A stretch of DNA of 64,000 nucleotides from Candidatus Scatomonas merdigallinarum (GCA_018716305.1 DVKB01000032.1:62001-126000), one strand, 5' to 3'. Shown: positions 15,457 through 25,076, numbered from the stretch's first letter. Made by a program: numbers and translations. The notes: generated by a model from the sequence alone, not told the origin.

Positions 15457-16569
15457 TCATATGCTCCTGGCGGCAGTCTGACCGTAAAAACCGGAAGTTC
15501 TTGACACAGACAGGGCCAGCCCCATTTCCCCCAGAAGAAAGGCGATGGATGTCCCTCCGTAGCTGACAAAGGGCAGGGTGATCCCTGTATTGGGAATGGT
15601 ATTGGTGACAACGGCAATGTTCAGAATCACCTGGATGGCAATGTGCCCCATGATTCCCGCGGCGATCAGCGCCCCGGTGAGGTCCGCCGCATGGGTGGAA
15701 ATTACCATCAGCCTCCAGATCAGCAGCCCGAACACGGCCATCAGAAGCAGCGCGCCCACCAGGCCGGTCTCCTCACAGATAATGGAAAAAATCATATCGT
15801 TCTGGGCCTCGGGCACAAACCCCAGCTTCTGCAGAGAGCTTCCCAGTCCCCTGCCGAAAATCCCTCCGCTGCCAATGGCATACAGTCCCTGAATGGTCTG
15901 AAAGCCCTTCTCGTAGGCTTCCGGATTCCGCCAGACCGCCAGCCGCTCCAGCCGGTAGCTTTCCACACTGAGGAACACCGCGATAAAACCCACGGCCGCC
16001 GCGGCGATCCACAGAAAAGGAAGATATCTGGGATTGGACACAAACACCGTGATCGCCGCCACTCCCAGAATAATAACAGCGGTGCTGAGATTATTGGATC
16101 CCACCAGGGCCGCAATGGGCAGAACGCTCCCCAGCACCAGCGCCATAAAGAGAAAGCTGGTGGCCTTTCTCCTGGTTTTCTGGATCACCCAGGCCAGAAA
16201 AAGAATGACGGCCACCTTGGCGAACTCCGAGGGCTGAAAAGAAAGCGGCCCCAGAGACAGCCAGCGCCTGGAGCCGTTGATCTCCTCCCCCACAAACAGT
16301 ACAACGGTAGACAGGGCGATAGACGCCAGATACAGGGCCGGCGCGAAGCGCAGCAGCACGCTGCAGTCAATGCCGGAAATCACATACATGCCCAGAACCC
16401 CCAGAATGGCCGCGAACAGCTGTTTTTTAAAATAATAGGCCGGGTCATGAAATTTCACCCGGCCATTGTAGGCACTGGTACTGTACAGCAGGATCAGACC
16501 CAGGATTACCAGGATCAGAACCAGCGCGAACAGCGCCCAGTCAAATTTTTTCTTTTTTAAATCTCTCAT
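15457..16569 (-). CDS. ftsW: SEDS glycosyltransferase FtsW
   Basis: Polytopic peptidoglycan polymerase of the divisome, 370 residues with about ten membrane helices. SEDS hallmarks are LLYSTSAY, FAPALYLASI...GSRRWLSLGPLSFQPSEFAKVAVILFLAW, GSGGIFGRGLGSSLQKLGFVPEAQNDMIFSIICEETG, and NTIPNTGITLPFVSYGGTS. The start ATG at 16569 has only a weak GGGCTG-type ribosome site. It lies between murD and murA in the dcw operon and is expected to work with one of the two class B PBPs upstream. Confidence 0.94.
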   Translation of the reverse strand: MRDLKKKKFDWALFALVLILVILGLILLYSTSAYNGRVKFHDPAYYFKKQLFAAILGVLGMYVISGIDCSVLLRFAPALYLASIALSTVVLFVGEEINGSRRWLSLGPLSFQPSEFAKVAVILFLAWVIQKTRRKATSFLFMALVLGSVLPIAALVGSNNLSTAVIILGVAAITVFVSNPRYLPFLWIAAAAVGFIAVFLSVESYRLERLAVWRNPEAYEKGFQTIQGLYAIGSGGIFGRGLGSSLQKLGFVPEAQNDMIFSIICEETGLVGALLLMAVFGLLIWRLMVISTHAADLTGALIAAGIMGHIAIQVILNIAVVTNTIPNTGITLPFVSYGGTSIAFLLGEMGLALSVSRTSGFYGQTAARSI

Positions 16570-16628
16570 TTGGCAGCCCGGTTTCCGCTCTTTTTCATAT
16601 CCTATTTTCCCGGCCGCTGAAATATGTC

Positions 16629-17984
16629 TCAGAGAGCTTTCACATACTCTTTAAAAAGCTCGCCTCTCTGCTCGTAGCTTTTAAACTGATCCCAGCTGGC
16701 ACAGGCCGGCGACAGAAGCACCGCGTCCCCGGGTTCCCCGTGGGCGGCGCAGGTCTTCACCGCCTCCTCCAGGTTTTCACAGAACAGGATCCTCTCCCTG
16801 GGAAATCCGTGTTCCAGAGCCTCCGCGGCGATCTTGTCCCGGGTTGCCCCGATCAGTACCAGATATTTCACTTTCCCGTCAAAGCTGTCAATCCATTCCC
16901 CGTAGGTAGACTGCTTGTCGTAGCCTCCGCCGATGAGCAGCGTGGGACGCACCATGGCCCGGATCCCCTTAATGGCCGCGTCCGGATTGGTTCCCTTGGA
17001 ATCATTGTAGTACCTGACGCCGTTCTTTTCTGTCACATACTCAATGCGGTGCTCCACTCCGGAAAATCCGCAGGCAGTCTCACGAATTTTTTCCACCGGA
17101 ACCCCGGCATAATAGGCCATAGCTGCCGCCGTCATGACATTTTCGTAATTGTGCAGTCCCAGCAGCTTCAGCTCCTTTGTCCTGACCACCGGAATCCGCT
17201 TCTCTCCATCTTGAAGGATGATTGCGCCGTCCTCCAGAAAAATCCCCTGCTCCAGGGCCCGGCTGCTGGAAAACCACACGGTCCGGCAGGGCAGTGTCTC
17301 TCCGAACTTTCGCAGAATGGGATCTTCATAATTCAGCACGCACACATCCTCACCTCTCTGGTTTTCAGCGATTCTCTCCTTCACCCGGATATATTCCTCC
17401 ATGGTGTGGTGGCGGTTCAGATGATCCTCTGTAATATTGGTAATGGCGCTGACCTGGGGATGAAACGCGTCGATGGTCTCCAGCTGAAAACTGCTGATCT
17501 CCGCCACGGTCACTGCCTGCCCGCTCTGCTCCAGCACGGCGCCGGTGTAAGGGTTCCCGATATTCCCAACCACATACACCTCCGGACAGGCGCTTTTCAT
17601 GATCTCCCCCAGAAGAGCCGTGGTAGTGGTCTTGCCGTTGGTTCCCGTGACGGCCAGAACCGTTCCTTTTCCGATCCGGTAGGCCAGCTCCACCTCTCCC
17701 CAGACCGGGATCTTCTCTGCCCGGAAGGACTCCACCAGCGGCTGATCGCAGGGAACGCCGGGGCTCATTACTACCAGATCCAGAGAAGCCTTTACCTCCT
17801 CCGGAAGCTCTCCCAGATAGATATCCGCCGGCCTGTCCAGCTGTTCCAGCACCGAAGACTTGTCCAATTTCTCATTATTATCATAGATGACCGGGCAGGC
17901 GCCCAGCTTCTCCAGCAGTTCCGCGGCGCCTATCCCGCTTTTTCCGGAACCGAACACCAGAACCTTTTTATTTTTCCACTCCAT
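16629..17984 (-). CDS. murD: UDP-N-acetylmuramoyl-L-alanine--D-glutamate ligase
   Basis: ATP-dependent Mur ligase adding D-Glu. 451 residues from the ATG at 17984 (ACAGGAGG upstream). N-terminal Rossmann motif VLVFGSGKSGIGAAELLEKLG; ATP loop VTGTNGKTTTTALLGEI; central ITNITEDHLNRHHTMEEY; RIEYVTEKNGVRYYNDSKGTNPDAAIKGI; GGGYDK; and LLSPACASWDQFKSYEQRGELFKEYV at the C-terminus. All are typical of MurD. It lies 31 bp after mraY. Confidence 0.96.
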   Translation of the reverse strand: MEWKNKKVLVFGSGKSGIGAAELLEKLGACPVIYDNNEKLDKSSVLEQLDRPADIYLGELPEEVKASLDLVVMSPGVPCDQPLVESFRAEKIPVWGEVELAYRIGKGTVLAVTGTNGKTTTTALLGEIMKSACPEVYVVGNIGNPYTGAVLEQSGQAVTVAEISSFQLETIDAFHPQVSAITNITEDHLNRHHTMEEYIRVKERIAENQRGEDVCVLNYEDPILRKFGETLPCRTVWFSSSRALEQGIFLEDGAIILQDGEKRIPVVRTKELKLLGLHNYENVMTAAAMAYYAGVPVEKIRETACGFSGVEHRIEYVTEKNGVRYYNDSKGTNPDAAIKGIRAMVRPTLLIGGGYDKQSTYGEWIDSFDGKVKYLVLIGATRDKIAAEALEHGFPRERILFCENLEEAVKTCAAHGEPGDAVLLSPACASWDQFKSYEQRGELFKEYVKAL

Positions 17985-18015
17985 TTTATTATCCTCCTGT
18001 CTTTGCCCGGCAGTG

Positions 18016-18972
18016 TCACAGCCCCGCCAGGGCAATCAGACACAGCAGAGCCGTCACAATGGAAAATACCGCCACGATCCGGGTCTCTGACCATCCGCAC
18101 AGTTCAAAATGATGATGGATGGGAGACATCTTAAACAGCCGCCTGCCATGGGTGGCCTTAAAATATGTAACCTGCAGCATTACAGAAAGGAGCTCCGCCA
18201 GATAAATAAATCCCACGATAATAATAAACAGCGGCATATTCATCATGTAGGCGGCGCCGGCCACAAAGCCTCCCAGAGCCAGGGAGCCTGTATCCCCCAT
18301 AAACACCTTGGCCGGGAACACATTGAACACCAGAAATCCCAGCAGGCTTCCCACTACCGCGCAGGTAATGGGGGCAATTCCGGCGTCTCTGCCCACAGCT
18401 GCCACAGTAAAAAACACCGCCACCATCACGGTAACGCTGGAAGCCAGTCCGTCCAGTCCGTCGGTAAAATTCACCCCGTTGACGGTGCCGATCACCGCGA
18501 TAAACAGCAGCGGGACTGCCAGCCAGCCGATATCCGCGGCTTTTCCTCCGGAAAAAGGAATCAGCAGTTTCAGGGAAACATCTGATACTTCAATCATATA
18601 GTAAGCGAAAATTCCGGTGACAACAATCTGGCACAGCATTTTCTGCCAGGCCAGCAATCCGTCGGAGCGGTGCAGCACCACTTTCAGATAATCGTCCAGA
18701 AAACCGATGAGGCCGAATCCCAGCATCAGAAACAGGATTGGGGCGATCTTCGGATAGTCCTTTACAAAAAACAGAGAAGTCACCGTGGTGGCAATGAGAA
18801 AGATCACTCCCCCCATGGTGGGCGTCCCGGCCTTTTTCAGATGTGACTTTACCCCTTCCTCCCGCTCTGTCTGGTCTACTTTCAGCCTCCGCAGGAAAGG
18901 AATTACCACAGGCCCCAGGGCTACGCTGATCAGAAACGATACCAGCACCGGAATAACAATGATTAAATTCAT
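18016..18972 (-). CDS. mraY: Phospho-N-acetylmuramoyl-pentapeptide-transferase
   Basis: Integral membrane enzyme making lipid I. 318 residues and about ten helices. Start ATG at 18972 with AGAGGTGG upstream; a longer frame overlaps the preceding PBP gene and is ignored. Motifs are KSHLKKAGTPTMGG, GFLDDYLK, VNFTDGLDGLASSV (catalytic Asp region), VFMGDTGSLALGG, and the C-terminal FKMSPIHHHFELCGWSE histidine motif. It is preceded by the second class B PBP gene and followed by murD. Confidence 0.96.
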   Translation of the reverse strand: MNLIIVIPVLVSFLISVALGPVVIPFLRRLKVDQTEREEGVKSHLKKAGTPTMGGVIFLIATTVTSLFFVKDYPKIAPILFLMLGFGLIGFLDDYLKVVLHRSDGLLAWQKMLCQIVVTGIFAYYMIEVSDVSLKLLIPFSGGKAADIGWLAVPLLFIAVIGTVNGVNFTDGLDGLASSVTVMVAVFFTVAAVGRDAGIAPITCAVVGSLLGFLVFNVFPAKVFMGDTGSLALGGFVAGAAYMMNMPLFIIIVGFIYLAELLSVMLQVTYFKATHGRRLFKMSPIHHHFELCGWSETRIVAVFSIVTALLCLIALAGL

Positions 18973-19057
18973 ATTCCACCTCTTCTCTTTAAGAATGGCG
19001 GCCCTGTGCCCTTTCAGGCCGGCCGCCCTATCAGTATATAGCTTTTCCTCCGGCGGG

Positions 19058-20818
19058 TCAACCGTTTTCCTCCCCATTTTCCCCGGCAGTCCCGGTTTTT
19101 TCAATGCCCAGATAGGGCAGTACGTTAGCGAAAATATCCCGTATCACCGGGGCCGCAATGGTTCCCCCGTAATATACTCCCTGGGGGTCGTGAATCACGC
19201 AGAGTGCCAGAACCTGGGGATCCTCCGCCGGAGCGAATCCCAGGAAAGAGGAGATGTACCGGTTGGCACTTCTGGGAAGCGTCTGGGAGGTAGCTGTTTT
19301 GCCGCCGATGCTGTACCCCTCTATGTACGCGTTTTTGCCGGATCCCTCCGAGACCACGCTTTCCAGGATCTGCCTTACAGCCGCTGATGTCTCCCTGGAG
19401 ACAATTCCTTCCTCTGTTTCATATTCCAGAGTTTTCACCAGGCCGCCTTCTTCGTCCAGCACCCGCACCCCGAAATGGGGCGTCACCCGGGTTCCTCCGT
19501 TAATCAGGGCGCTGACCGTGGCCGCCAGCTGCACCGGCGTAATCTGAAAACTCTGCCCAAAAGCGATGGTGGCCAGCTCCACCTGTCCGATCTTTTCCTT
19601 CTGATGCATGATAGTTGCCGCTTCTCCCGGCAGATCAATGCCGGTCTTCTCCATCAGGCCAAACTGCTGAAAATATTTATAATAATTGTCCACTCCCAGC
19701 CGCAGACCCACCTCGATGAACACAGGGTTGCAGGAATTCTGGGCCCCCTGGACAAAAGTCTCGGACCCGTGGCCGGTCCTTTTATGGCAGCGGATCCTCC
19801 GGTCCTCCACAATTTTGTAGCCGGGGCAGTAGAAGGTATCTTCCGGGGCAACCACGCCCTCCTCCAGGCCTGCGGACATAGTAATAATTTTGAAGGTGGA
19901 ACCCGGTTCATAGGTGTCATTGATACAGGCGTTCCTCCACATCTGATTCTGCAGTTCCAGCAGTTCCTCCTGACTCAAGGTTCCCGTATCCGCGTCTGTG
20001 TTCAGGGTGAACGGGTCATTGAGGTCAAACTCCGGAGCGTTGACACAGGCATAGATCTCTCCGTTCTGGGGATTTATCAGCAGGATCGACACATGATCCG
20101 CCTGTTTTTCCTCCATAACTTTTTCCGCGGCCTGCTGGCAGTAGGCCTGAACATTGGCGTCCAGACTGATCTGAAGGTCATATCCCGCCGCCGGCTCCAC
20201 CCGGCTCTCCCCGATCCCGTCAATCTCGATGCCCCGGGCGTCGGTGGTAGTCAGGATTTTTCCGTTGATTCCTTTCAGCACCTCCTCGTACTGAACTTCC
20301 AGGCCGATAATCCCCTGGTTATCCCCTCCTGTAAATCCCAGGACTTTGGAAGCCAACTCCCCGAAGGGGTAATACCGCTTAAAATCCTCGTCCACTTTCA
20401 CCCCCGCGTAGCCGTATTCCCGGATCCGGTCTCCCACTTCCTTATCCACATTGGATTTTACCCGCTCTATGGAAGAATTTTTTTCCACCCGCTTCCTGGC
20501 GGTTTCCTCGCTGATCCCCAGTTCCCGCACCAGCATGTGAATGACCTCCTCCGGTTCCCGGATCTGGCTGTGAATCACAGAGATAGTGCAGACGGTCCGG
20601 TTCGCTGCCAGCACGGTTCCTTCAGCGTCCAGGATCCGTCCCCTGGCGGCCTTAATTTCCCGCTCTCTTTCATGGAGATCTTCCGCCTTTTCCGAATAAT
20701 ATTCCGAGCGGAACACCATAAGGTAAAACAGCCTTCCCGCAAGCACCGCCAGCAAAGCCATGCACAGAAAAAAAACCACCACCACTTTCTTCTTATTGGA
20801 TGTCCTGTTTTTGCGCAT
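19058..20818 (-). CDS. Class B penicillin-binding protein, SpoVD/FtsI-like, with KTA motif
   Basis: D,D-transpeptidase, 586 residues. A basic cytosolic tail (RKNRTSNKKK) and one membrane helix (12-35) are followed by the PBP dimer domain (GRILDAEGTVLAANR...) and the transpeptidase domain. Active-site motifs are STFK (Ser307) and SCN (362-364). The third motif reads KTA (507-509, GGKTATSQT) instead of KTG. There are no PASTA repeats. The start is problematic: ATGs at 20842, 20830 and 20818 all lie in or directly against the terminator hairpin of the upstream PBP gene, with no clear Shine-Dalgarno sequence. 20818 is chosen because it gives the normal short tail. Whether it serves vegetative division or spore cortex is undetermined. 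Confidence 0.88.
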   Translation of the reverse strand: MRKNRTSNKKKVVVVFFLCMALLAVLAGRLFYLMVFRSEYYSEKAEDLHEREREIKAARGRILDAEGTVLAANRTVCTISVIHSQIREPEEVIHMLVRELGISEETARKRVEKNSSIERVKSNVDKEVGDRIREYGYAGVKVDEDFKRYYPFGELASKVLGFTGGDNQGIIGLEVQYEEVLKGINGKILTTTDARGIEIDGIGESRVEPAAGYDLQISLDANVQAYCQQAAEKVMEEKQADHVSILLINPQNGEIYACVNAPEFDLNDPFTLNTDADTGTLSQEELLELQNQMWRNACINDTYEPGSTFKIITMSAGLEEGVVAPEDTFYCPGYKIVEDRRIRCHKRTGHGSETFVQGAQNSCNPVFIEVGLRLGVDNYYKYFQQFGLMEKTGIDLPGEAATIMHQKEKIGQVELATIAFGQSFQITPVQLAATVSALINGGTRVTPHFGVRVLDEEGGLVKTLEYETEEGIVSRETSAAVRQILESVVSEGSGKNAYIEGYSIGGKTATSQTLPRSANRYISSFLGFAPAEDPQVLALCVIHDPQGVYYGGTIAAPVIRDIFANVLPYLGIEKTGTAGENGEENG

Positions 20819-20868
20819 AAAAAACCCCATAAAAACCGTCATCTATATCTATGACCGTTTTTATGGGG
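20819..20868 (-). terminator. Strong terminator between the two PBP genes
   Basis: An 18-bp stem with one mismatch (20825-20842 with 20851-20868) and an 8-nt loop, followed on the minus strand by six T (20819-20824). The next base is the A of the likely ATG of the downstream PBP gene. Confidence 0.85.
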
Positions 20869-20927
20869 ATAGCACCGGATTTCTTCCGGTATACCGTCTC
20901 ATAAATCAACGGATCAGACGCAGAATG

Positions 20928-23006
20928 TCAGCCCTCCAGAAGCTTCTGTTCTTCGTTGGTAATGCCGTCGGTCAGCAGATTGTTTCCCCCGCTTTCTACC
21001 TGTTCATCCTCAGGCTCTTCCCCCGGCTCCGGAAGGTTTTCATTGTAAGCGCCCTGCTCGGAAGTGCTGTCTCCGCCTTCCGCGTTCTCTCCCTCGTCGG
21101 GATAGAGATTCATATAGGGCAGCAGTGCTGTCAAGATCTCTTTGGCTACCTCCTGGGCATAGGTGCTGTTGCTCTGAGGCACCGCGTTGGGTTCATCAAT
21201 GACTACATAGACTACCACCTCCGGATCGTCCAAAGGCGCGTAGCCGATAAAGGAGACTACATATTTTTCCTCTTCTCTGGGAAACTTCTGGGCTGTTCCG
21301 GTTTTTCCGCCCATAGAGTACCCTTCTACCTTGGCGGCCGCCCCCGAATGCCCTGCTTCCATGCTGCCTCCCAGGGCTTCCCGGATAAAATCGCTGGTTT
21401 CTCTGGATACCGTCTGGCACTGGAGGGTGGGCTCCATGGTTTCTACGACTGTGCCGGCGCTGTCTGTCACCGTGCTGACCACATGAGGCTGATAGTAGTA
21501 TCCCCCGTTGATCAGAGAACAGAAAGCGGCTGCCTCCTGAATCATAGTGCAGGTAAAGCCCTGTCCGAAGGTACTGGTGGCCAGTTCCAGATCTTTCATG
21601 GTGTCTTCCGTAAAGAGGATTCCGCTGGCCTCCCCCGGCAGATCGATGCCCGTCTTGCTCCCGAACTGAAACATTTTCTGATACCGCAGGAAATCAGAAG
21701 CCCCCAGCTTTTCCCCGATCTGCATGAGGCAGGCGTTGCAGGAATAGGACAGTGATTCCGGCACTGTCAGCATGCCGTGGCCCGCCAGATGGGCGCAGCG
21801 GATAATCTGACCGGACACTGTATAGTATCCCCCGCAGTAATACGTATCATCCTCGCTGATGGCGCCGCACTCCAGGGCGGAGGCTACCGTAATGGGCTTG
21901 TAAGTGGACCCTGGCTCATAGGTATCAGAGATACAGTAATTCCGCCAGATATCGTTGAGATGTTCCAGCATCTCTTCCTCGCTCATGGCATCGATTTCTT
22001 CCCGGGTATAAAAAGAGCTCAGATCTCTGGGATCATTCAGATCATACCAGTCAGAGGAATCCATTCCCAGGATCTCCCCGGTATCGGGATCCATGACGAT
22101 CACTCCCACATTTTTGGCCGGCTCTCCCTCATTGGGGCCGTCCGCCATGCGGGTATTATAATTTTCTATGGCGGTCCGGATGATCTGCTGAATATTTATA
22201 TCAATGGTGGAGACTACGTTTTTCCCATCCACCGGCTCCACGATCTGCTGCTCCACATCCGCGTCATCGTTGTAATATCCATACTGTCTTCCGTCCACGC
22301 CGTTGAGGAGGCTGGAGTAATATCCCTCGATCCCCCAGTCCGCCGTAGTTCCGTCATAGGTAAACCCGATCAGATCGCAGGCCTGGGATCCCAGGGGATA
22401 TACCCGGTTGTAATCCTCCTCAAACCATACGCCTTTTACATTTTGCCTCTCTTCCTTCTCCTCCGGGGAAAGTTCAGAATCTTCCGCCTCCGCTTCCTCC
22501 AGGTAATCCTCGAAGGCCCGGCGCTCTTCCAGCGATAGATCCCTTTTCAGCACCTGATAGCGGCTGTCCATCGTATCCTCGGAAGTCAGCCTGCCGCGGA
22601 TCTCCTCTTCATCGATCCCCAGAATCTCCGCCAGAGCCTTCACCGTGGGTTCCACATAGGGCTGCCTCTCTTCCCCGCTTTCATCCTGAACCTGTGTATT
22701 TACCACATGGCAGTCCAGTATTACATTGTAGACCCTCTCGCTGGTAGCCAGAATCGTGCCGTTCCGGTCCACAATGTCGCCCCGCTTAAAGGGAATCATC
22801 CTGCTTTCGTACTGCTGCTGATTCTGGCTCAGGACAATTCTCTCGTACTGTTCCCCGCTGGTGGCATTAATATACGTAATTCTCACCGCTAAAGCAACTA
22901 AAGCCAGTATGACTGCCAGAAACAGTCCTACCAGCTTTTTGCTCATTTTTTCATTTATTTTGCGGCCCGGCATGGCCGGGCCTCTGCCTGTTCCTTTTTT
23001 TCTCAC
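20928..23006 (-). CDS. Class B penicillin-binding protein, FtsI-like
   Basis: D,D-transpeptidase, 692 residues. A basic N-terminus, a membrane helix (about 24-46), and a dimer domain (IPFKRGDIVDRNGTILATSERVYNVILD) holding an acidic insert (about 160-190, rich in Glu). The transpeptidase domain has STYK (Ser367), SCN (422-424) and KTG (about 567, GGKTGTAQKFPR). The tail is strongly acidic (about 640-690). GTG 23006 follows AGGTGA at 5 nt and is preferred; GTG 23015 or ATG 22970 are possible. It directly follows ftsL, so it is the probable division PBP of the FtsW pair. Confidence 0.9.
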   Translation of the reverse strand: MRKKGTGRGPAMPGRKINEKMSKKLVGLFLAVILALVALAVRITYINATSGEQYERIVLSQNQQQYESRMIPFKRGDIVDRNGTILATSERVYNVILDCHVVNTQVQDESGEERQPYVEPTVKALAEILGIDEEEIRGRLTSEDTMDSRYQVLKRDLSLEERRAFEDYLEEAEAEDSELSPEEKEERQNVKGVWFEEDYNRVYPLGSQACDLIGFTYDGTTADWGIEGYYSSLLNGVDGRQYGYYNDDADVEQQIVEPVDGKNVVSTIDINIQQIIRTAIENYNTRMADGPNEGEPAKNVGVIVMDPDTGEILGMDSSDWYDLNDPRDLSSFYTREEIDAMSEEEMLEHLNDIWRNYCISDTYEPGSTYKPITVASALECGAISEDDTYYCGGYYTVSGQIIRCAHLAGHGMLTVPESLSYSCNACLMQIGEKLGASDFLRYQKMFQFGSKTGIDLPGEASGILFTEDTMKDLELATSTFGQGFTCTMIQEAAAFCSLINGGYYYQPHVVSTVTDSAGTVVETMEPTLQCQTVSRETSDFIREALGGSMEAGHSGAAAKVEGYSMGGKTGTAQKFPREEEKYVVSFIGYAPLDDPEVVVYVVIDEPNAVPQSNSTYAQEVAKEILTALLPYMNLYPDEGENAEGGDSTSEQGAYNENLPEPGEEPEDEQVESGGNNLLTDGITNEEQKLLEG

Positions 23007-23018
23007 TGAAATCACCTG

Positions 23019-23525
23019 TCAATCAGATCCGGGAACATCCCGGTACTGTCTCACATAGCTGCTGTCCTGGGTGCTGTAATACTGGATCTGCGATTCATCC
23101 GCGTAGTGCATGCCCAGCTCCTCCACCGCTTTTTTACGGATCCCTTCCATATCCACAGATGCCTGCACCTGATTATAATAGGCGTCATTGTCCGACTTCA
23201 GCTGGCTGAGCTCGCTTTCCAGTCCATCCAGATGTTCTGTCTGCTCCGTATAGGAGGCCTTCAGCTGCAGATACTGCACGCACAGCAGTAAAGCGGCTAT
23301 ACAGACGGCACTCAGAAAAACCAGGTATCCGGGGCTCAGGTTCATAGCCCTTCGCCGGTTCTGGCGCGTCTGAGCACTGACCTTCGGTTTCCCGGAATGT
23401 TTCTTTCTCCGCTCCTGTTCTTCCGGAAATACCTCCAGTTCCCGTACCGCATTTCCTTCTTCGTAGGTTCTGTAAACTTTTTGTTTATCCGAACGTGAAT
23501 TTACCCTTCTTACTGTTCCTGTCAT
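23019..23525 (-). CDS. ftsL: FtsL-like cell division protein
   Basis: 168 residues. A basic cytosolic N-terminus (1-62, many Arg/Lys), one membrane helix ([21 protein letters not shown], about 68-88), then a coiled coil ([30 protein letters not shown]) of the FtsL/DivIC septum-initiator type. The C-terminus ends in a Tyr/Ser-rich tail. The ATG overlaps the rsmH stop (ATGA), with AGGAG upstream. Sequence in this family is poorly conserved; the call rests on topology and the fixed position between rsmH and the PBP. Confidence 0.82.
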   Translation of the reverse strand: MTGTVRRVNSRSDKQKVYRTYEEGNAVRELEVFPEEQERRKKHSGKPKVSAQTRQNRRRAMNLSPGYLVFLSAVCIAALLLCVQYLQLKASYTEQTEHLDGLESELSQLKSDNDAYYNQVQASVDMEGIRKKAVEELGMHYADESQIQYYSTQDSSYVRQYRDVPGSD

Positions 23526-24484
23526 TCAGATCTCCTGTCCGCCGGTTCCCCTCCCCGCTCAAAGACCCTCAGCTTCGCGCTCTTGGAACGTTTATTGGCG
23601 GCTAACTCTTCTTCCCCTGGTACTACAGGTTTTCTGGTTACAACAAAGCCCTTGGGCTTTCGGCCGCACACGCACACCGGAAATTCCGGCGGGCAGATGC
23701 ACGGATGTTCATTTCTCCGGAAAATATTCTTGACAATCCTGTCCTCCAGAGAATGGAAGGTAATGACGCAGAGCCGTCCTCCTTCCCTCAGAAAATCGAT
23801 CATGCCGTCCAGAGATTCTTCCAGAACCGCAAGTTCCTGATTCACCTCGATCCGGATGGCCTGAAACGTCCTCTTGGCCGGATGGCCTCCCGTCACGCGC
23901 ATCTTTGCCGGTATGGACGCCTTAATGATCTCCACCAGCTCCCCTGTGGTGAGGATCGGCTTTTCCGCTCTCTCCCGGCAGATACGCTTCGCGATATTTT
24001 TCGCGAATTTCTCTTCCCCGTAGTCCCGTATCACCTGATACAGTCTTTCTTCACTATAGGTGTTGACCACTCCCGCGGCTGTCAGCTCCTGCCGCTGATC
24101 CATCCGCATATCCAGAGGCGCGTCCTCCCTGTAAGTGAAGCCCCGCTCTGCCTCATCCAGCTGATGGGAAGAAACTCCCAGATCCAGCAGAATTCCGTCC
24201 ACAGCGGTAATTCCCCTTTTTTTCAATTCTGAAACCATGCAGCGATAGTTGCTGCGGAGGATCGTCACTCTGTCTCTATACTCCCTCAGACGTTCCTCCG
24301 CCGCAGCGATCGCGTCCTCATCCTGGTCTATTCCTATTAATCTCCCCGCGGCAGAAAGTCTTCTGCAGACTTCCAGGGCGTGTCCGGCGCCTCCCAGAGT
24401 GCCGTCCACATAAACCCCCTCCGGCTTTACCCTTAAGTTCTCAATCGTCTCTTCCAGCAATACCGACGTGTGTTTAAAATCCAT
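23522..24484 (-). CDS. rsmH: 16S rRNA (cytosine(1402)-N4)-methyltransferase
   Basis: SAM-dependent methylation of C1402 in the ribosomal P site. 320 residues: [35 protein letters not shown] at the N-terminus (SAM site), [62 protein letters not shown], and [13 protein letters not shown] near the end. All are diagnostic. It lies second in the dcw cluster, 36 bp after mraZ. Confidence 0.97.
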   Translation of the reverse strand: MDFKHTSVLLEETIENLRVKPEGVYVDGTLGGAGHALEVCRRLSAAGRLIGIDQDEDAIAAAEERLREYRDRVTILRSNYRCMVSELKKRGITAVDGILLDLGVSSHQLDEAERGFTYREDAPLDMRMDQRQELTAAGVVNTYSEERLYQVIRDYGEEKFAKNIAKRICRERAEKPILTTGELVEIIKASIPAKMRVTGGHPAKRTFQAIRIEVNQELAVLEESLDGMIDFLREGGRLCVITFHSLEDRIVKNIFRRNEHPCICPPEFPVCVCGRKPKGFVVTRKPVVPGEEELAANKRSKSAKLRVFERGGEPADRRSE

Positions 24485-24520
24485 CTGTTCTTCGCTCCCG
24501 CAGTCCTGAACCTCAAGCTG

Positions 24521-24952
24521 TCAGATCGTGATGCCCATATCCTGCAGACCCTCCGCAATGGCATCCATATCATCATAATTACTGTTTTCAGCCCATCTCT
24601 GCTTACTCCAGATTTCGATTCGATTCAGATTTCCAGTCAGGACCACATCCTTTTCCAGACCGGCGTATTCCCGCAGCGTTGCCGGTACGAGAATTCTCCC
24701 CTGCCTGTCCAGCTCACAGGGCGCGGCTCCTGCCACAAAAAAACGGGTAATCGCTCTTGCATTTTTGTTTGTAAGCGGCAGCTGGCTCAGTTTCTGTTCA
24801 AAGGCTTCCCATTCCTTCCGCGGGTAGATCGACAGACAGCCGTCCAGTCCCTTCGTCAGGACGAACTCCTCACCCAGTTCCTCTCTGAACCTGGACGGGA
24901 TGATCAGCCTCCCCTTGGCGTCAATCGAATGACTATACTCTCCCATGAACAT
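24521..24952 (-). CDS. mraZ: Transcriptional regulator MraZ
   Basis: 143 residues, two SpoVT/AbrB-like repeats: [27 protein letters not shown] and [22 protein letters not shown]. MraZ forms a ring-shaped oligomer that binds short direct repeats in its own promoter and represses the dcw cluster. The ATG at 24952 (MFMGEY) is chosen as the family start, with AGAGGG 9 nt upstream; ATG 24958 is also possible. The matching repeats are present upstream at 25041-25066. Confidence 0.95.
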   Translation of the reverse strand: MFMGEYSHSIDAKGRLIIPSRFREELGEEFVLTKGLDGCLSIYPRKEWEAFEQKLSQLPLTNKNARAITRFFVAGAAPCELDRQGRILVPATLREYAGLEKDVVLTGNLNRIEIWSKQRWAENSNYDDMDAIAEGLQDMGITI

Positions 24953-24972
24953 AAGCATTTACCCTCTTTTGC

Positions 24973-25002
24973 AAAAGTGAAGGTCTCCCCTCCTTCACTT
25001 TT
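24973..25002 (-). other. Leader hairpin next to the mraZ ribosome site
   Basis: AAAAGTGAAGG and CCTTCACTTTT form an 11-bp perfect stem with an 8-nt loop in the mraZ leader, about 20 nt before the start codon. Only four U follow, so it is a weak terminator or an attenuator candidate. Confidence 0.55.
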
Positions 25003-25010
25003 CCGTGGCT

Positions 25011-25034
25011 GGAGGGAACTGCCACATTCCCTCC
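25011..25034 (-). other. Second leader hairpin of mraZ
   Basis: GGAGGGAA and TTCCCTCC form an 8-bp perfect stem with an 8-nt loop, just downstream of the MraZ boxes and 8 nt upstream of the first leader hairpin. Its purine arm resembles a ribosome site. Confidence 0.5.
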
Positions 25035-25040
25035 ATTTGC

Positions 25041-25066
25041 TACCACTATTCACCACTTTCTACCAC
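25041..25066 (-). promoter_or_regulatory. MraZ operator: three direct repeats
   Basis: On the minus strand GTGGTA, GTGGTG and GTGGTA occur at exact 10-bp spacing (25061-25066, 25051-25056, 25041-25046), just downstream of the -10. This matches the known MraZ target layout of short GTGG-type direct repeats, so autoregulation of the dcw operon is very likely. Confidence 0.85.
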
Positions 25067-25076
25067 TTATGTGTTC

